A stretch of DNA of 64,000 bases from Candidatus Competibacteraceae bacterium (GCA_003989085.1 RXIV01000001.1:248001-312000); one strand, 5' to 3'. Shown: positions 1 through 8,871, counted from the first letter of the stretch. Numbers and translations: made by a program. The notes: generated by a model not told the origin, from the letters alone.

Positions 1-1315
1 CCTGCGGTAACTGGTTGCGGATCATTTGTGGCAACAGCGCAAAATGGTAGTCCTGAATCAACACCACTGGGTCCGCGCTCCGCGCATCCCGTACTACCGC
101 ATCAGCGAATTTCTGGTTGACCTTGACGTACTCCTGCCAGTCTGAACTACGGAAGATCGGGCGGGTATGGGCAATATGGCACAACGGCCACAGCCCTTCG
201 TTGGAGAAGCCGTAGTAATAGCCGAGTTCTTCTTCCTTACTGAGCCACACTCGGTGGATTTCATACTGCGGATGATCCGGCGGCACCTTGACCCGGTCGC
301 GCTCGTCCACCACTTCGCGGTCGGCGGAACCGTTGCCGTGCGCCACCCACACCCCGGAACAGGCGCGGACAATCGGCTCCATCGCAGTGACCAGACCGCT
401 AGCCGGGAAGTGGACCTGAATCTGTTCGCCGACCCGGCTGTGGATGTAGGGCTGGCGATTGGACACTACAATGACTTCATCGCCGGACAGTTCGCAGGCC
501 AGAATTTCGCGCAGTTTCTCCGGGGTCCAGTTCAGTTGCTGGTCATCACGGATAGTGCGGTTATCTTCCAGTTCCTGCATCAGGTTCTTGATGTCACGCA
601 GTATTGGTTGAAATTCCTGGTGCTGGGGCGCAATCACGTCATCGGCAGCGTTGGGCTTGCGTGCCTCGTTGAGCAGGGTCCGCATCGAGTTCATCCATTC
701 CTTGCGACTCCAGCGGGCCACAACCACCGCAACCAGTGAGGTCACAACGCCGATCACCAGAATCAACGCGATGAGATAATTTCGGGTGTCATCGACGCGC
801 CGACCGGCCACGCTCAGGTCATGGACGATGATTAGCCGGCCCAGCTTAATGGCGGCAGGGGATGATGCGCCCTCTGCTTCGACCAGCGGCATCGCCAGCG
901 TGGCGGCTGTGATGTTGAAACGGCCACCTTTGAGATCCCTGGTCATTAATGGCGACGGACTGTCGCCAGCGGCTTGAGGGTCGGCGGGGATATCTTGGCA
1001 AGTGAGATCTGCCGGGAACAGCACAGTCTTGAATTCAAGCACATTGTCGGCATTGCAATAGCCCATAGCCAGAATACGTTCATCTTGGGCGACCTTATCC
1101 AGGAGCGTCTGGATTTTGCTTTTTCGCTCGCGACCCTTGGTCAGCAGCAGGGGCTGTAAACTTTCTTGGAGGGTATTCGTCACCAGTTGGCTACGCAGCT
1201 CCAGATCCTTGATAAGCCAGCGCTGGGTCACCAAATCCAACACTGGAACCATCATTGCGCCAATGATCCCCAACACGATAATCAAGGGAATAACAAACTT
1301 AAGAATCAGTTTCAT
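1..1315 (-). CDS. otsA: Membrane-anchored trehalose-6-phosphate synthase (GT20), C-terminus cut by window edge
   Basis: Family role: transfers glucose from UDP-glucose to glucose-6-phosphate to make trehalose-6-phosphate. Reading the minus strand from the ATG at 1315, the frame stays open to the window edge (438 codons). The first ~280 residues are not part of a normal OtsA. They show a membrane segment (about 5-25), a ~150-residue probably periplasmic region with two cysteines (87, 106), a second membrane segment (about 181-200) and a charged linker. The glycosyltransferase begins near residue 280 with VVSNRQP, followed by GLVTAMEPIVRACSGVWVAHG, GYYYGFSNEGLWPLCH and VLIQDYHFALLPQMIR, all typical GT20 motifs. 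The topology (periplasmic sensor-like domain, two membrane spans, cytoplasmic enzyme) suggests activity tuned by an external signal; that is inference. No otsB is visible. Confidence 0.85.
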   Translation of the reverse strand, partial: MKLILKFVIPLIIVLGIIGAMMVPVLDLVTQRWLIKDLELRSQLVTNTLQESLQPLLLTKGRERKSKIQTLLDKVAQDERILAMGYCNADNVLEFKTVLFPADLTCQDIPADPQAAGDSPSPLMTRDLKGGRFNITAATLAMPLVEAEGASSPAAIKLGRLIIVHDLSVAGRRVDDTRNYLIALILVIGVVTSLVAVVVARWSRKEWMNSMRTLLNEARKPNAADDVIAPQHQEFQPILRDIKNLMQELEDNRTIRDDQQLNWTPEKLREILACELSGDEVIVVSNRQPYIHSRVGEQIQVHFPASGLVTAMEPIVRACSGVWVAHGNGSADREVVDERDRVKVPPDHPQYEIHRVWLSKEEELGYYYGFSNEGLWPLCHIAHTRPIFRSSDWQEYVKVNQKFADAVVRDARSADPVVLIQDYHFALLPQMIRNQLPQ

Positions 1316-1852
1316 TTTGACTCCCGTAGATCATGAAGTTGGCCCCATTTTTGGGGTTTTTCTTAACGGAATATGGCGTTCCTTTACGGAGTGTGGAATT
1401 TTCAACATATTGTTAGAACAAAAAATTGTTGATGAATGATTTTTAACTTATTGAAACATACTGGTAATGGTGCTTTCAGGTATGGATTGATGAAAATAGC
1501 CAATCCACAAGTCGTAAAGGAGCACTGTAATCAACAGCGCCAATTCCCATAATGCCTAAAAGGACCATGTCGACCAAGACCCAATATTGCTTGGCACTGA
1601 TGATTTTAAGAAAATAGTGTGTTAATTCATTGGGTAACCCTCATAATTTGCGCTGATGCTCACTAAAGGCCAAGATGCTTTCTTGGAGCGGGTATCGGCC
1701 AACCCCACTGTCTGGAGCGCACCGCCTGTTGCCGGGGTTCGAGCGTCGCTCCTGATGGTCCATTTCATATTCATAAGGGTGTGTTGCACCACGCCTGGAA
1801 CCCCGTACAGGGTAATTTTTCCCTGGATATTGTGATCGGTACCCGCTAACCC
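1316..1852. other. 537-bp intergenic region, AT-richer than neighbours
   Basis: It lies between the divergent otsA-like and clcA genes and should hold both promoters. I see no gene I can defend. On the minus strand a short open stretch (about 1476-1640) would encode a hydrophobic peptide (QYWVLVDMVLLGIMGIG), but it has no start codon preceded by a ribosome-binding site, so it may be a remnant. Around 1340-1480 the DNA is noticeably AT-rich. Confidence 0.4.
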
Positions 1853-3220
1853 ATGACTTCGCAATCCAATCAGAACCTGTCCCGCGCCAGCGAAAATCTC
1901 CTCCGCGCCAAACGGCGCTTTGAGAAACTCAACCACCAACGGCTTCGCCTGTTGCCCCGCGCCCTAGCACTGGGCGTGTTGTCTGGGTTAATGGCGGTCG
2001 CCTTCGCCAGAACCATGGATGCTGGTGAAACATTGCGACTGGCGTTCCTCGTCTTTGCTCACCGGTTTGGAAACTGGGGAATCGCCTTGTCGATCCTGTT
2101 TTCAGTAACCGCCGTCTGTCTGGCAGTGTGGCTGGTCCGCTATTTCGCGCCGGCGGCGGCGGGCAGTGGCATCCCCCACCTCAAGGGGGTGCTGCTCGGT
2201 TACCGGTCGATGAATTGGCATCGGCTGCTCTCGGTAAAATTTGTTAGCGGTGTGATCGGCGTTACTGGCGGCCTTACTTTGGGGCGGGAAGGACCGACCG
2301 TGCAAATGGGTGGAGCATTGGGTCGGATGCTGGGCAATTACAGCCCTGGCGATTCAGTGGAGCAGCGCACCCTGATCGCCGCTGGCGCTGGCGCCGGCTT
2401 GTCCGCAGTATTCAACGCGCCGCTGGCGGGCGTGATCTTTGTTCTCGAAGAGTTGCAGGGGAACTTTTCACCACCGACCCTGTTTGCTGCGCTAATTGCT
2501 TCTCTGACGGCAGACGTGCTCTCGCGCTCGCTCATGGGCCAGATGCCGATTTTCCATGTACAGGTTGACGCCATTCCCCATCTGTCCAGCCTGCCGCTGT
2601 TCCTGATTCTGGGTATCCTGGCCGGGGGGCTGGGCGTGGCCTTTAACCGGATATTGATCGCCACGCAACGCTGGACCGATTTCAGCCAGATGAATCTGCT
2701 GGTGAGCAAATGGGTCTTGTGGGGCCTGATCATTGGCGTCGTGAGCTGGTGGATGCCGGGGATTTGCGGAGGCGGTCAATCGCTGGTCAATCGCCTGCTG
2801 AGCGCCGGTACCGATAGCACCCTCGGTTTCTGGCCGCTGTTCCTGATCTTCGGTATGCGCTTCCTGTTGACTATGGGCAGTTACGGCACGGGCGCCGCCG
2901 GGGGTATTTTTGCGCCGTTGCTGGTGCTCGGCGCTTTACTGGGGTTGGGGGTCGGCCAATTAGGACGCGAATGGGTGCCGTTGGCTGCTCCGGAACCGCT
3001 GACTATGGCGGTCGCTGGTATGGCGGCTTACTTCACCGCCATTGTCCGCGCCCCGCTGACCGGCATCGTGTTGATCATTGAAATGACTGGCAACTATGCC
3101 CTCATCCTGCCCTTGCTGACGGCGTGTTTTTCAGCCTACGTCACCGCCGAATGGCAACGCGATATCCCCATCTATGAGGCGCTGCTGGAGCGTGATCTGG
3201 GGAAGAACGATCCTCGTTAG
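1853..3220 (+). CDS. clcA: ClC-family chloride channel / H+/Cl- exchanger
   Basis: 455-residue integral membrane protein of the ClC family, which moves chloride across the inner membrane, usually in exchange for protons. The selectivity-filter motifs appear in order: GSGIP (about residue 105), GREGP (about 145), a glutamate in FVLEELQGNF at the place of the internal proton glutamate of E. coli ClcA, GIFAP (about 355), and a conserved tyrosine near the C-terminus (FSAYVTAE). Having both the gating glutamate in GREGP and the internal glutamate favours an exchanger over a pure channel. The N-terminal ~35 residues are hydrophilic and cytoplasmic. There is no C-terminal CBS domain. The ATG at 1853 gives the full family length. 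Confidence 0.92.
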   Translation: MTSQSNQNLSRASENLLRAKRRFEKLNHQRLRLLPRALALGVLSGLMAVAFARTMDAGETLRLAFLVFAHRFGNWGIALSILFSVTAVCLAVWLVRYFAPAAAGSGIPHLKGVLLGYRSMNWHRLLSVKFVSGVIGVTGGLTLGREGPTVQMGGALGRMLGNYSPGDSVEQRTLIAAGAGAGLSAVFNAPLAGVIFVLEELQGNFSPPTLFAALIASLTADVLSRSLMGQMPIFHVQVDAIPHLSSLPLFLILGILAGGLGVAFNRILIATQRWTDFSQMNLLVSKWVLWGLIIGVVSWWMPGICGGGQSLVNRLLSAGTDSTLGFWPLFLIFGMRFLLTMGSYGTGAAGGIFAPLLVLGALLGLGVGQLGREWVPLAAPEPLTMAVAGMAAYFTAIVRAPLTGIVLIIEMTGNYALILPLLTACFSAYVTAEWQRDIPIYEALLERDLGKNDPR

Positions 3221-3521
3221 CGCGCATCAGATGGTTGCTACCCTGTCCCGGCCACCTTTTGCGATAGAAATTGCCGGCTATCGCGTTTGACCGGATTTCG
3301 ACTACCCTTAGACGGCGACGCAACGCCGGAACCGGTCATGGCGGGACGAGCGGGTGTTAAATTCCCGCCGCCCGTTCACCAACCCCAGCGGTTTCCCCCG
3401 TAAATAACCATAAGAAAGCTCACCACCACCATGCGCCCGCGTTGCCCCCGATGCGAGCCGGCGGGAGGCTGTTGACCGTCCTATTTGATTCTTCACGTTT
3501 TTAGACCACGAGGTAAGGTTC
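3221..3521. other. 301-bp intergenic region upstream of mmdA
   Basis: No coding sequence is recognisable here. It should contain the promoter of the mmdADCB operon. A GAGGTAAG ribosome-binding site (about 3509-3516) sits a few bases before the mmdA ATG. A TTGACC at about 3473 could be a -35 element, but I see no convincing -10 at the right spacing. Confidence 0.35.
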
Positions 3522-5072
3522 ATGATCGCTGAGAAGCATCTCGACATCCTGCACGAACGCCGCGCCAAGGTGCTAGCCGGCGGCGGTGAGGACAAGCTCC
3601 AGGAACGCCACGCTAAGGGCCTGCTCGGTGCCCGTGAGCGGTTGCTGGCCTTGTTTCAGCCGGACACCTTTCAGGAAATCGGCACCCACGCCAAACATGC
3701 CGGCAAGCACTTCGGGCTGGCCGACAAGGAACTGCCTTCGGACGGTGTCATCGTAGGCACTGGCTTTGTCGATGGCCGGCCAGTCGCTGCGTTCAGCCAG
3801 GACTTCACCGTCATGGGCGGCACTCTGGGGAAAATGCACGCCAAAAAAATCGTTCAGTCCATGCAAATGGCGCTGAAGATCGGCGTGCCGGTTGTGGCGT
3901 TCAAGGATTCCGCCGGCGCGCGAATTCAGGAAGGGGTTGATGCGCTGTCCGGCTATGGTGAGGTGTTCTATCAGAACGTGTTGCTGTCGGGCGTGGTGCC
4001 GCAGATCGCGATCATCGCCGGTCCTTGCGCGGGCGGCGCGGCCTACTCGCCGGCGCTGATGGACTACATCATCATGACCCGTAATGACGCCTACATGTTC
4101 ATCACCGGCCCGGAAGTGATCAAGGCGGTGACCGGGCGCACCACCAGCCTTGATGAAGTCGGCAGCGCCACGATGCACGCTACGGTCAGCGGCAATGTTC
4201 ATTTCATCGCCGAGGATGACCGCCATGCGGTGCAGATCGCCAAGTCGCTACTGAGCTATCTGCCCTCGAACAACACCGAAGACCCGCCGCACCGGCCGTA
4301 TCCGGATCTCGATCTGTCGCCGGATGAGGATATCAATGCGCTGATTCCGGAAACCTCTTCGGAGCCGATGGACGTGCAGCCGATCATCAAGCGGCTGGTG
4401 GATAACGGCCAGTTTCTGGAAGTCCACGCCGGTTGGGCGGGTAATATCGTGGTCGGCTTCGCTCGGGTGCAAGGCATCGTGGTTGGGATACTCGCCAATC
4501 AGTCGATAGTCCGGGCCGGTGCGATGGACATTGACGCTTCTGACAAGGGCGCCCGCTTCATCCGCTTTTGCAACGCCTTCAATATCCCGCTGGTGACGCT
4601 GGTGGATGTACCCGGCTTCCTGCCCGGCATCGAACAGGAGCGCGGTGGCATCATTCGCCACGGGGCCAAGATGCTCTACACCTACGCTTCCGCCACCGTG
4701 CCGAAGATCACCATCATTCTGCGTAAAGCCTACGGTGGTTCCTATCTGGCGATGTGCGCCCAGGAAATGGGGGCCGATATGGTGTTCGCTTGGCCGACCG
4801 CCGAAATCGCGGTGATGGGTGCTGAAGGGGCGGTCAACATCCTGTATCGCAGCGAACTCAAAGGGGCCGAGGATCGCAAGGCCAAATCGAAGGAACTGGC
4901 GGATGAGTATCGGGCCAAGTTCGCCTCGCCGTACATGTCGGCCTCACGGGGCTACATTACCGACGTGATCGAACCTGCCGACACCCGCGCCACCATTGCT
5001 CTGGCGCTGCGCAAGCTACTGACCAAGCGTGAATTGCGCCCGGCCAAAAAGCACGGCGACATTCCGCTGTGA
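3522..5072 (+). CDS. mmdA: Methylmalonyl-CoA decarboxylase alpha subunit (carboxyltransferase)
   Basis: 516-residue acyl-CoA carboxyltransferase of the MmdA/PccB family. It moves the carboxyl group between methylmalonyl-CoA and the biotin of the carrier subunit. It shows both crotonase-like halves: an N-terminal CoA-binding half (KDSAGARIQEGVDALSGYGE, AGPCAGGAAYSPALMD) and a C-terminal half (TLVDVPGFLPGIEQE, YGGSYLAMCAQEMGAD). The sequence alone cannot separate MmdA from propionyl-CoA carboxylase beta. The three downstream genes (OadG-like, biotin carrier, sodium-pump beta) make the decarboxylase assignment strong. A GAGGTAAG ribosome-binding site fits the ATG at 3522. It is first gene of the operon, with 28 bp to the next gene. 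Confidence 0.9.
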   Translation: MIAEKHLDILHERRAKVLAGGGEDKLQERHAKGLLGARERLLALFQPDTFQEIGTHAKHAGKHFGLADKELPSDGVIVGTGFVDGRPVAAFSQDFTVMGGTLGKMHAKKIVQSMQMALKIGVPVVAFKDSAGARIQEGVDALSGYGEVFYQNVLLSGVVPQIAIIAGPCAGGAAYSPALMDYIIMTRNDAYMFITGPEVIKAVTGRTTSLDEVGSATMHATVSGNVHFIAEDDRHAVQIAKSLLSYLPSNNTEDPPHRPYPDLDLSPDEDINALIPETSSEPMDVQPIIKRLVDNGQFLEVHAGWAGNIVVGFARVQGIVVGILANQSIVRAGAMDIDASDKGARFIRFCNAFNIPLVTLVDVPGFLPGIEQERGGIIRHGAKMLYTYASATVPKITIILRKAYGGSYLAMCAQEMGADMVFAWPTAEIAVMGAEGAVNILYRSELKGAEDRKAKSKELADEYRAKFASPYMSASRGYITDVIEPADTRATIALALRKLLTKRELRPAKKHGDIPL

Positions 5073-5100
5073 TTCCGCTGAACCCGACGGGAATTGATTG

Positions 5101-5451
5101 ATGAGTACCTACACTACCCTCAACGCTATCCGCGATATATTCGTGATGTACGGCATCGTGATCGTGGTTTCGATGCTGGTTGCGCTGGTGATTCGCGGCA
5201 TCGTCATGGTGCTGTCGCGGCAAGCCGGTAAGGACGCAGCTAAGGCTCCGGCCAAGCCTGCGTCGGTCGCGCCGCAACCGATTCCGACTGGCATCCCGCA
5301 GGAGCATCTGGCCGTGATCACCGCCGCTGTGGCGGCCATGCTGGGAGCGCACCGCCTCGTCCGGATCGAAGCTCCGGATCGGGGCTTCGGCTGGACGTCT
5401 GAGGCCCGCACCGTGCATCACACCTCCCATGCGCCCCGCGCATCGCATTGA
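5101..5451 (+). CDS. mmdD: Sodium-pump decarboxylase gamma/delta subunit (OadG-like)
   Basis: 116-residue small membrane protein. One N-terminal membrane span (IVIVVSMLVALVIRGIVMVL) is followed by an Ala/Pro/Lys-rich linker (KDAAKAPAKPASVAPQP) and a short conserved region, EHLAVITAAVAAMLGAHRLVRI, as in OadG/MmdD. In the family this subunit stabilises the complex and ties the carboxyltransferase to the membrane pump. I take the ATG at 5101; a TTG just before it lacks a suitable ribosome-binding site. The order mmdA-mmdD-mmdC-mmdB is the one known from Propionigenium and Veillonella. Confidence 0.85.
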   Translation: MSTYTTLNAIRDIFVMYGIVIVVSMLVALVIRGIVMVLSRQAGKDAAKAPAKPASVAPQPIPTGIPQEHLAVITAAVAAMLGAHRLVRIEAPDRGFGWTSEARTVHHTSHAPRASH

Positions 5452-5498
5452 TTTTTAGTTCCTGACCTTCCTTCCAACTTTTTGCGAGAACTCATCAC

Positions 5499-5906
5499 AT
5501 GGAGAAGAAATTCCGTATCACCGTCGAGGGCAAGCCCTATGTCGTCACGGTCGAAGACATCACTGCTGATGCCCAGAATATCTATCAGGACACTGCCTCG
5601 GCAGTGCTGAGTGCGGTACCGGTGGCCGCTGCGCCGGTGGCTACTGCGCCGGTGGCTGCCGCGCCCGCCGCCAGTTCTCCGGGCGCTGCTGGACCGGGCG
5701 ACGAGGTCGCGCCGTTGGGTGGGGTAGTGCAGACCATTCATGTCAGCGTCGGCCAGATCGTCAACGAGGGCGACAAAGTGGTGTCGCTGGAGGCGATGAA
5801 GATGGTGACGCATGTTGTCGCCCGCCGGGGCGGCAAAGTGGTCAACATCGCAGTCAAACCGGGTGATCCAGTGGACGCTGGGCAGACCTTGCTGACGATC
5901 GGCTGA
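5499..5906 (+). CDS. mmdC: Biotin carrier subunit of methylmalonyl-CoA decarboxylase
   Basis: 135-residue biotinyl carrier protein. An N-terminal segment (MEKKFRITVEGKPYVVTVED) is followed by a flexible Ala/Pro/Val-rich linker (about 36-66) with repeated PVA(A/T)AP units, then a biotinyl domain with the EAMKM motif. Lys101 is the predicted biotinylation site. It shuttles the carboxyl group from the alpha subunit to the membrane beta subunit. It is co-directional with its neighbours, with 47 bp upstream and 19 bp downstream. The linker repeat may vary in length between strains. Confidence 0.92.
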   Translation: MEKKFRITVEGKPYVVTVEDITADAQNIYQDTASAVLSAVPVAAAPVATAPVAAAPAASSPGAAGPGDEVAPLGGVVQTIHVSVGQIVNEGDKVVSLEAMKMVTHVVARRGGKVVNIAVKPGDPVDAGQTLLTIG

Positions 5907-5925
5907 GGCCGGGGAGCGTTCCGTT

Positions 5926-7194
5926 ATGGAATCCCTCAATTTTCTTGACTTGTTCCAGGGCATTAACACCCTGGTGCAGGGCTTCTCGACTGACCCTAAG
6001 ATCGCCTTTGGCCGAATATTCCTGATGGTGCTAGGCGTGGTGCTGCTCTATCTGGGCCGGAAGGGGGTGCTGGAAGCCCTGCTGATGATCCCGATGGGAC
6101 TGGGCATGGCGACGGTCAATGCCGGGGTGATGTTCTTCTCGGCCTACGATCCGGCCACCGGAATGAACTTTGCCGCTGGTCATGTGCAGCAACTGCCCGG
6201 CACCCTGTTTGTCGCCCCGTTGGCCTCAAACACTGACGCGCTGGTCAACATCCTGCAAATCGACTGGTTACAGCCGATTTACACCTTCATGTTCAGTAAT
6301 GGCTTGATCGCCTGTTTCGTGTTCATGGGCATCGGCACCCTGCTGGATGTGGGTTTTGTCATGGCGCGGCCCTTCCAGAGCATGGTCATCGCTCTGTTCG
6401 CTGAGCTGGGCACCGTGTTCGTGTTTCCGATTGCGGTGGCGATGGGTCTGAATCCGGGCCAGGCGGCGGCGGTGGCGACGATTGGCGGCGCAGATGGCCC
6501 GATGGTGCTGTTCACCTCGCTGCAACTGGCGCGGGATTTGTTCGTGCCGATTACAGTCGTGGCTTATCTCTATCTGGGGCTGACTTACGGCGGCTATCCG
6601 TACCTGATCAAGTTGCTGATTCCAGCCAAGCTGCGGGCGTTGCCGATGCCGGTGGAAAAGACCCGGACCATTACCTCAAATGAGAAGCTGATCTTTGCGG
6701 TGATCGCCTGCATCCTGCTCAGTCTGCTGTTCCCGGTCGCTTCGCCGTTGTTGCTGTCGCTGTTTGTCGGCGTGGTCATTCGGGAAAGCAATCTGCCCAA
6801 CTTCTATGAGCTGTTTTCCAACACCGTGCTGTACGGCTCGACCTTCTTTCTGGGGTTGTTGCTGGGCGTGTTGTGTGAGGCGAACACCATCCTGAATCCG
6901 GTGGTGCTGAAACTGCTGGTGCTGGGGATTTTGGCGCTGCTGATTTCCGGGATTGGCGGGATTTTGGGCGGCTATGCGATGTATTTCTGGTCGGGTAAAA
7001 AATACAACCCGGTGATCGGCATTGCCGGTGTCAGTTGCGTACCGACGACCGCCAAGGTCGCGCAGAAATCGGTAGGGCCGGGAGTCATCATCCTGCCTCA
7101 TGCGCTGGGCGCTAACATCAGTGGCGTTATCACCAGCGCCATCTTTGCCGCAACCTTGATCGCCTTCCTGCTGCCGATGATGCAGAGAGGCTGA
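5926..7194 (+). CDS. mmdB: Methylmalonyl-CoA decarboxylase beta subunit, sodium pump (OadB family)
   Basis: 422-residue integral membrane protein. It decarboxylates carboxybiotin and exports Na+. The family signature GGADGPMVLFTS contains the conserved aspartate (D203 equivalent of Klebsiella OadB) needed for Na+ transport. Further conserved stretches are NPGQAAAVATIG, GVSCVPTTAKVAQK and PHALGANISGVITSAI. About nine to eleven hydrophobic segments are visible. It is last in the operon and is followed by a strong hairpin terminator. With sucCD also in the window, one plausible use is converting methylmalonyl-CoA to propionyl-CoA while conserving energy as a Na+ gradient. Confidence 0.92.
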   Translation: MESLNFLDLFQGINTLVQGFSTDPKIAFGRIFLMVLGVVLLYLGRKGVLEALLMIPMGLGMATVNAGVMFFSAYDPATGMNFAAGHVQQLPGTLFVAPLASNTDALVNILQIDWLQPIYTFMFSNGLIACFVFMGIGTLLDVGFVMARPFQSMVIALFAELGTVFVFPIAVAMGLNPGQAAAVATIGGADGPMVLFTSLQLARDLFVPITVVAYLYLGLTYGGYPYLIKLLIPAKLRALPMPVEKTRTITSNEKLIFAVIACILLSLLFPVASPLLLSLFVGVVIRESNLPNFYELFSNTVLYGSTFFLGLLLGVLCEANTILNPVVLKLLVLGILALLISGIGGILGGYAMYFWSGKKYNPVIGIAGVSCVPTTAKVAQKSVGPGVIILPHALGANISGVITSAIFAATLIAFLLPMMQRG

Positions 7195-7210
7195 TTCTTC
7201 CGCTCCACCC

Positions 7211-7244
7211 GGCGGGCAGCATCGGATGCCGCCCGCCAGTTTTT
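7211..7244 (+). terminator. Rho-independent terminator of mmdADCB
   Basis: The arms GGCGGGC and GCCCGCC, extended by GCATC/GATGC across one A-C mismatch, form a GC-rich hairpin at 7211-7237. It is followed by AG and five Ts. It lies between the convergent mmdB and iscA ends. Confidence 0.8.
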
Positions 7245-7271
7245 ACCTTGAGATTCTTTCGGCTTTCTGAC

Positions 7272-7601
7272 TCAGACCTTGAAGCTTTCGCCGCAGCCGC
7301 AACTGTCGGTGGCGTTGGGATTGCGGAAACGGAAACCTTCGTTTAACCCCTCTTTGCCGTAATCCACTTCCATCCCATCCAGAATGGGCAGATTTTTGGC
7401 GCTGACCACCACCTTTACGCCCTGTGAATCAAACACTTGATCATCGGGATCAATCTGGTCGGCCAGCTGCACCACATACATATAGCCGGAACAGCCGCTA
7501 TTGCGGACTCCTAGCCGCAGTCCCTGAGCGTGCGTCTGCTTGGCGAGAAAGGCTCGGGCGCGGTCAGCGGCTTGTTCAGTCAAGGTGATCGACATGGTCA
7601 T
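7272..7601 (-). CDS. iscA: IscA/ErpA-type iron-sulfur assembly protein
   Basis: 109-residue A-type Fe-S carrier. The three family cysteines are present: one in RNSGCSGYMY (about 37) and two in the C-terminal DSCGCGESF. DYGKEGLNEGFRFRNPNA is the usual conserved stretch before the CGC. It is the last gene of a minus-strand cysE / IscU-like / iscA cluster, 19 bp after the IscU-like gene. No iscS, hscAB or fdx is nearby, so this is not a standard isc operon. IscA and ErpA cannot be told apart firmly from sequence alone. Confidence 0.85.
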   Translation of the reverse strand: MTMSITLTEQAADRARAFLAKQTHAQGLRLGVRNSGCSGYMYVVQLADQIDPDDQVFDSQGVKVVVSAKNLPILDGMEVDYGKEGLNEGFRFRNPNATDSCGCGESFKV

Positions 7602-7620
7602 GAACTCCTGAAACGTAAAT

Positions 7621-8034
7621 TTAGAGGGAAATCGTGCAAGTCACTTTGCCCGCCGATGATCTGGCGGCGTAATCCTGCAAGGCGGTTTTCAGCACCGTTT
7701 CGGCCAGGACGGCGCAATAGAGTTTCTCCGGTGGCGCATCCAGCATTTCGACCAGCGCATGATGGCGGAATTGCCCCGCTTCGGTCAGATTCTTACCTTG
7801 GATAAGTTCAGTCAGCAGTGAACCACAGGCGATCAGCCAGCCGCAACCATAAGCCTTGAACCGGGCGGCCGTAATGCAATTGTGTTCGTCCACCTGCAAA
7901 CCCAGCCGGAGCAGTGCGCCGCTGATCGGTTCACTGAGCTGGATGATGGCGACTGCCGGATCGTTCGGGTCGAGATCGCCAACATGGCGCGGCTGTTCAA
8001 AATGTATCCGCGCCGTTGTGCTCAGCTCTCGCAT
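7621..8034 (-). CDS. Divergent IscU/NifU-N-like protein lacking several scaffold ligands
   Basis: 137 residues aligning with IscU along its length. The second-cysteine region is well kept (ARFKAYGCGWLIACGSLLTELIQGKNL, compare IscU ARFKTYGCGSAIASSSLVTEW), and the third cysteine region appears as PPEKLYCAVLAETVLKTAL. The first scaffold motif, PACGD in IscU, is here PISGA, so the first cysteine and the essential aspartate are both gone. The histidine before the last cysteine is Tyr, and the HscA-binding LPPVK is APPEK. It sits between cysE and iscA on the same strand. It probably does not assemble a [2Fe-2S] cluster the canonical way; a carrier or regulatory role is possible but unproven. Confidence 0.75.
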   Translation of the reverse strand: MRELSTTARIHFEQPRHVGDLDPNDPAVAIIQLSEPISGALLRLGLQVDEHNCITAARFKAYGCGWLIACGSLLTELIQGKNLTEAGQFRHHALVEMLDAPPEKLYCAVLAETVLKTALQDYAARSSAGKVTCTISL

Positions 8035-8043
8035 AAACGCTGC

Positions 8044-8871
8044 TCAAGCTGTCGTTCCGGCATTCTGGTCTGCCTCGACCGAGCCGGCGGCAGTGGATTG
8101 ATGCCAGCCATTGGTGCTGGCGGCGGAGTGCAACTCGCAGTCCCGTAGCTCGCACAGTTGTAGTTCACCCGGATCAATCCCGGCGTCCCGCAGGGTCTGA
8201 CATAGCCGGCGGACAGTGCGATCCAGCGCCTGAAGGTGATCGAGCATCTGATTAATGGCGTGGGCTTCGGGATCGGGTAGGTCGGGCGTCGCGCCGTAGG
8301 CGTCAAACCCCAGTTTGCGGGCGATTTCCCGGCGGACATCGGTCTCACCGCTACCGGCTTCAATCACCCGCCCCGGCACTCCAACTACCGTCGCATGAGC
8401 CGGCACTGCCTTGATCACCACCGAGTTCGAGCCGATCCGGGCATGGTCGCCGACCTTGAATGGGCCAAGGACTTTGGCTCCGGCCCCGATGACCACGTTA
8501 TTGCCGAGGGTTGGGTGGCGCTTGCCTGGGTTCCAACTGGTGCCGCCGAGCGTTACGCCCTGATAGAGGGTGCAATCGTCGCCGATCTCCGCTGTTTCAC
8601 CGATCACCACGCCCATACCGTGATCGATAAAGAACCGCCGGCCAATTTTAGCGCCGGGATGAATCTCAATCCCGGTCAACCAGCGGGCGAAGGTTGAAAG
8701 GAACCGGGCCAGCCATTTGAGACCCAGCTTCCACAAGTGATGATTGATCCGATGGAACAGTACGGCATGGATGCCGGGGTAGGCGGTCAGCACCTCAAAG
8801 ACGCTGCGTGCCGCCGGATCGCGGTCGAATACCGAAGTAATGTCTTCCCGCAGACGCTGCCAGAATCCCAT
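8044..8871 (-). CDS. cysE: Serine O-acetyltransferase
   Basis: 275-residue CysE of the short (epsilonproteobacterial/isc-linked) type. It makes O-acetylserine from serine and acetyl-CoA for cysteine synthesis. Left-handed beta-helix hexapeptide repeats run from about [24 protein letters not shown] to [22 protein letters not shown]. The catalytic [16 protein letters not shown] and GVTLGGTSW motifs are present. The long N-terminal helical domain of E. coli CysE is reduced, while the C-terminal ~90 residues form an unusual extension ending in a low-complexity tail. It is the first gene of the minus-strand cluster, 9 bp before the IscU-like gene, consistent with cysteine supply for Fe-S assembly. 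Confidence 0.9.
   Translation of the reverse strand: MGFWQRLREDITSVFDRDPAARSVFEVLTAYPGIHAVLFHRINHHLWKLGLKWLARFLSTFARWLTGIEIHPGAKIGRRFFIDHGMGVVIGETAEIGDDCTLYQGVTLGGTSWNPGKRHPTLGNNVVIGAGAKVLGPFKVGDHARIGSNSVVIKAVPAHATVVGVPGRVIEAGSGETDVRREIARKLGFDAYGATPDLPDPEAHAINQMLDHLQALDRTVRRLCQTLRDAGIDPGELQLCELRDCELHSAASTNGWHQSTAAGSVEADQNAGTTA

Noticed and set aside
1622..1939. 105-codon minus-strand frame overlapping the clcA start
   Set aside because: No similarity or ribosome-binding site, and it covers the beginning of a clear ClC gene.
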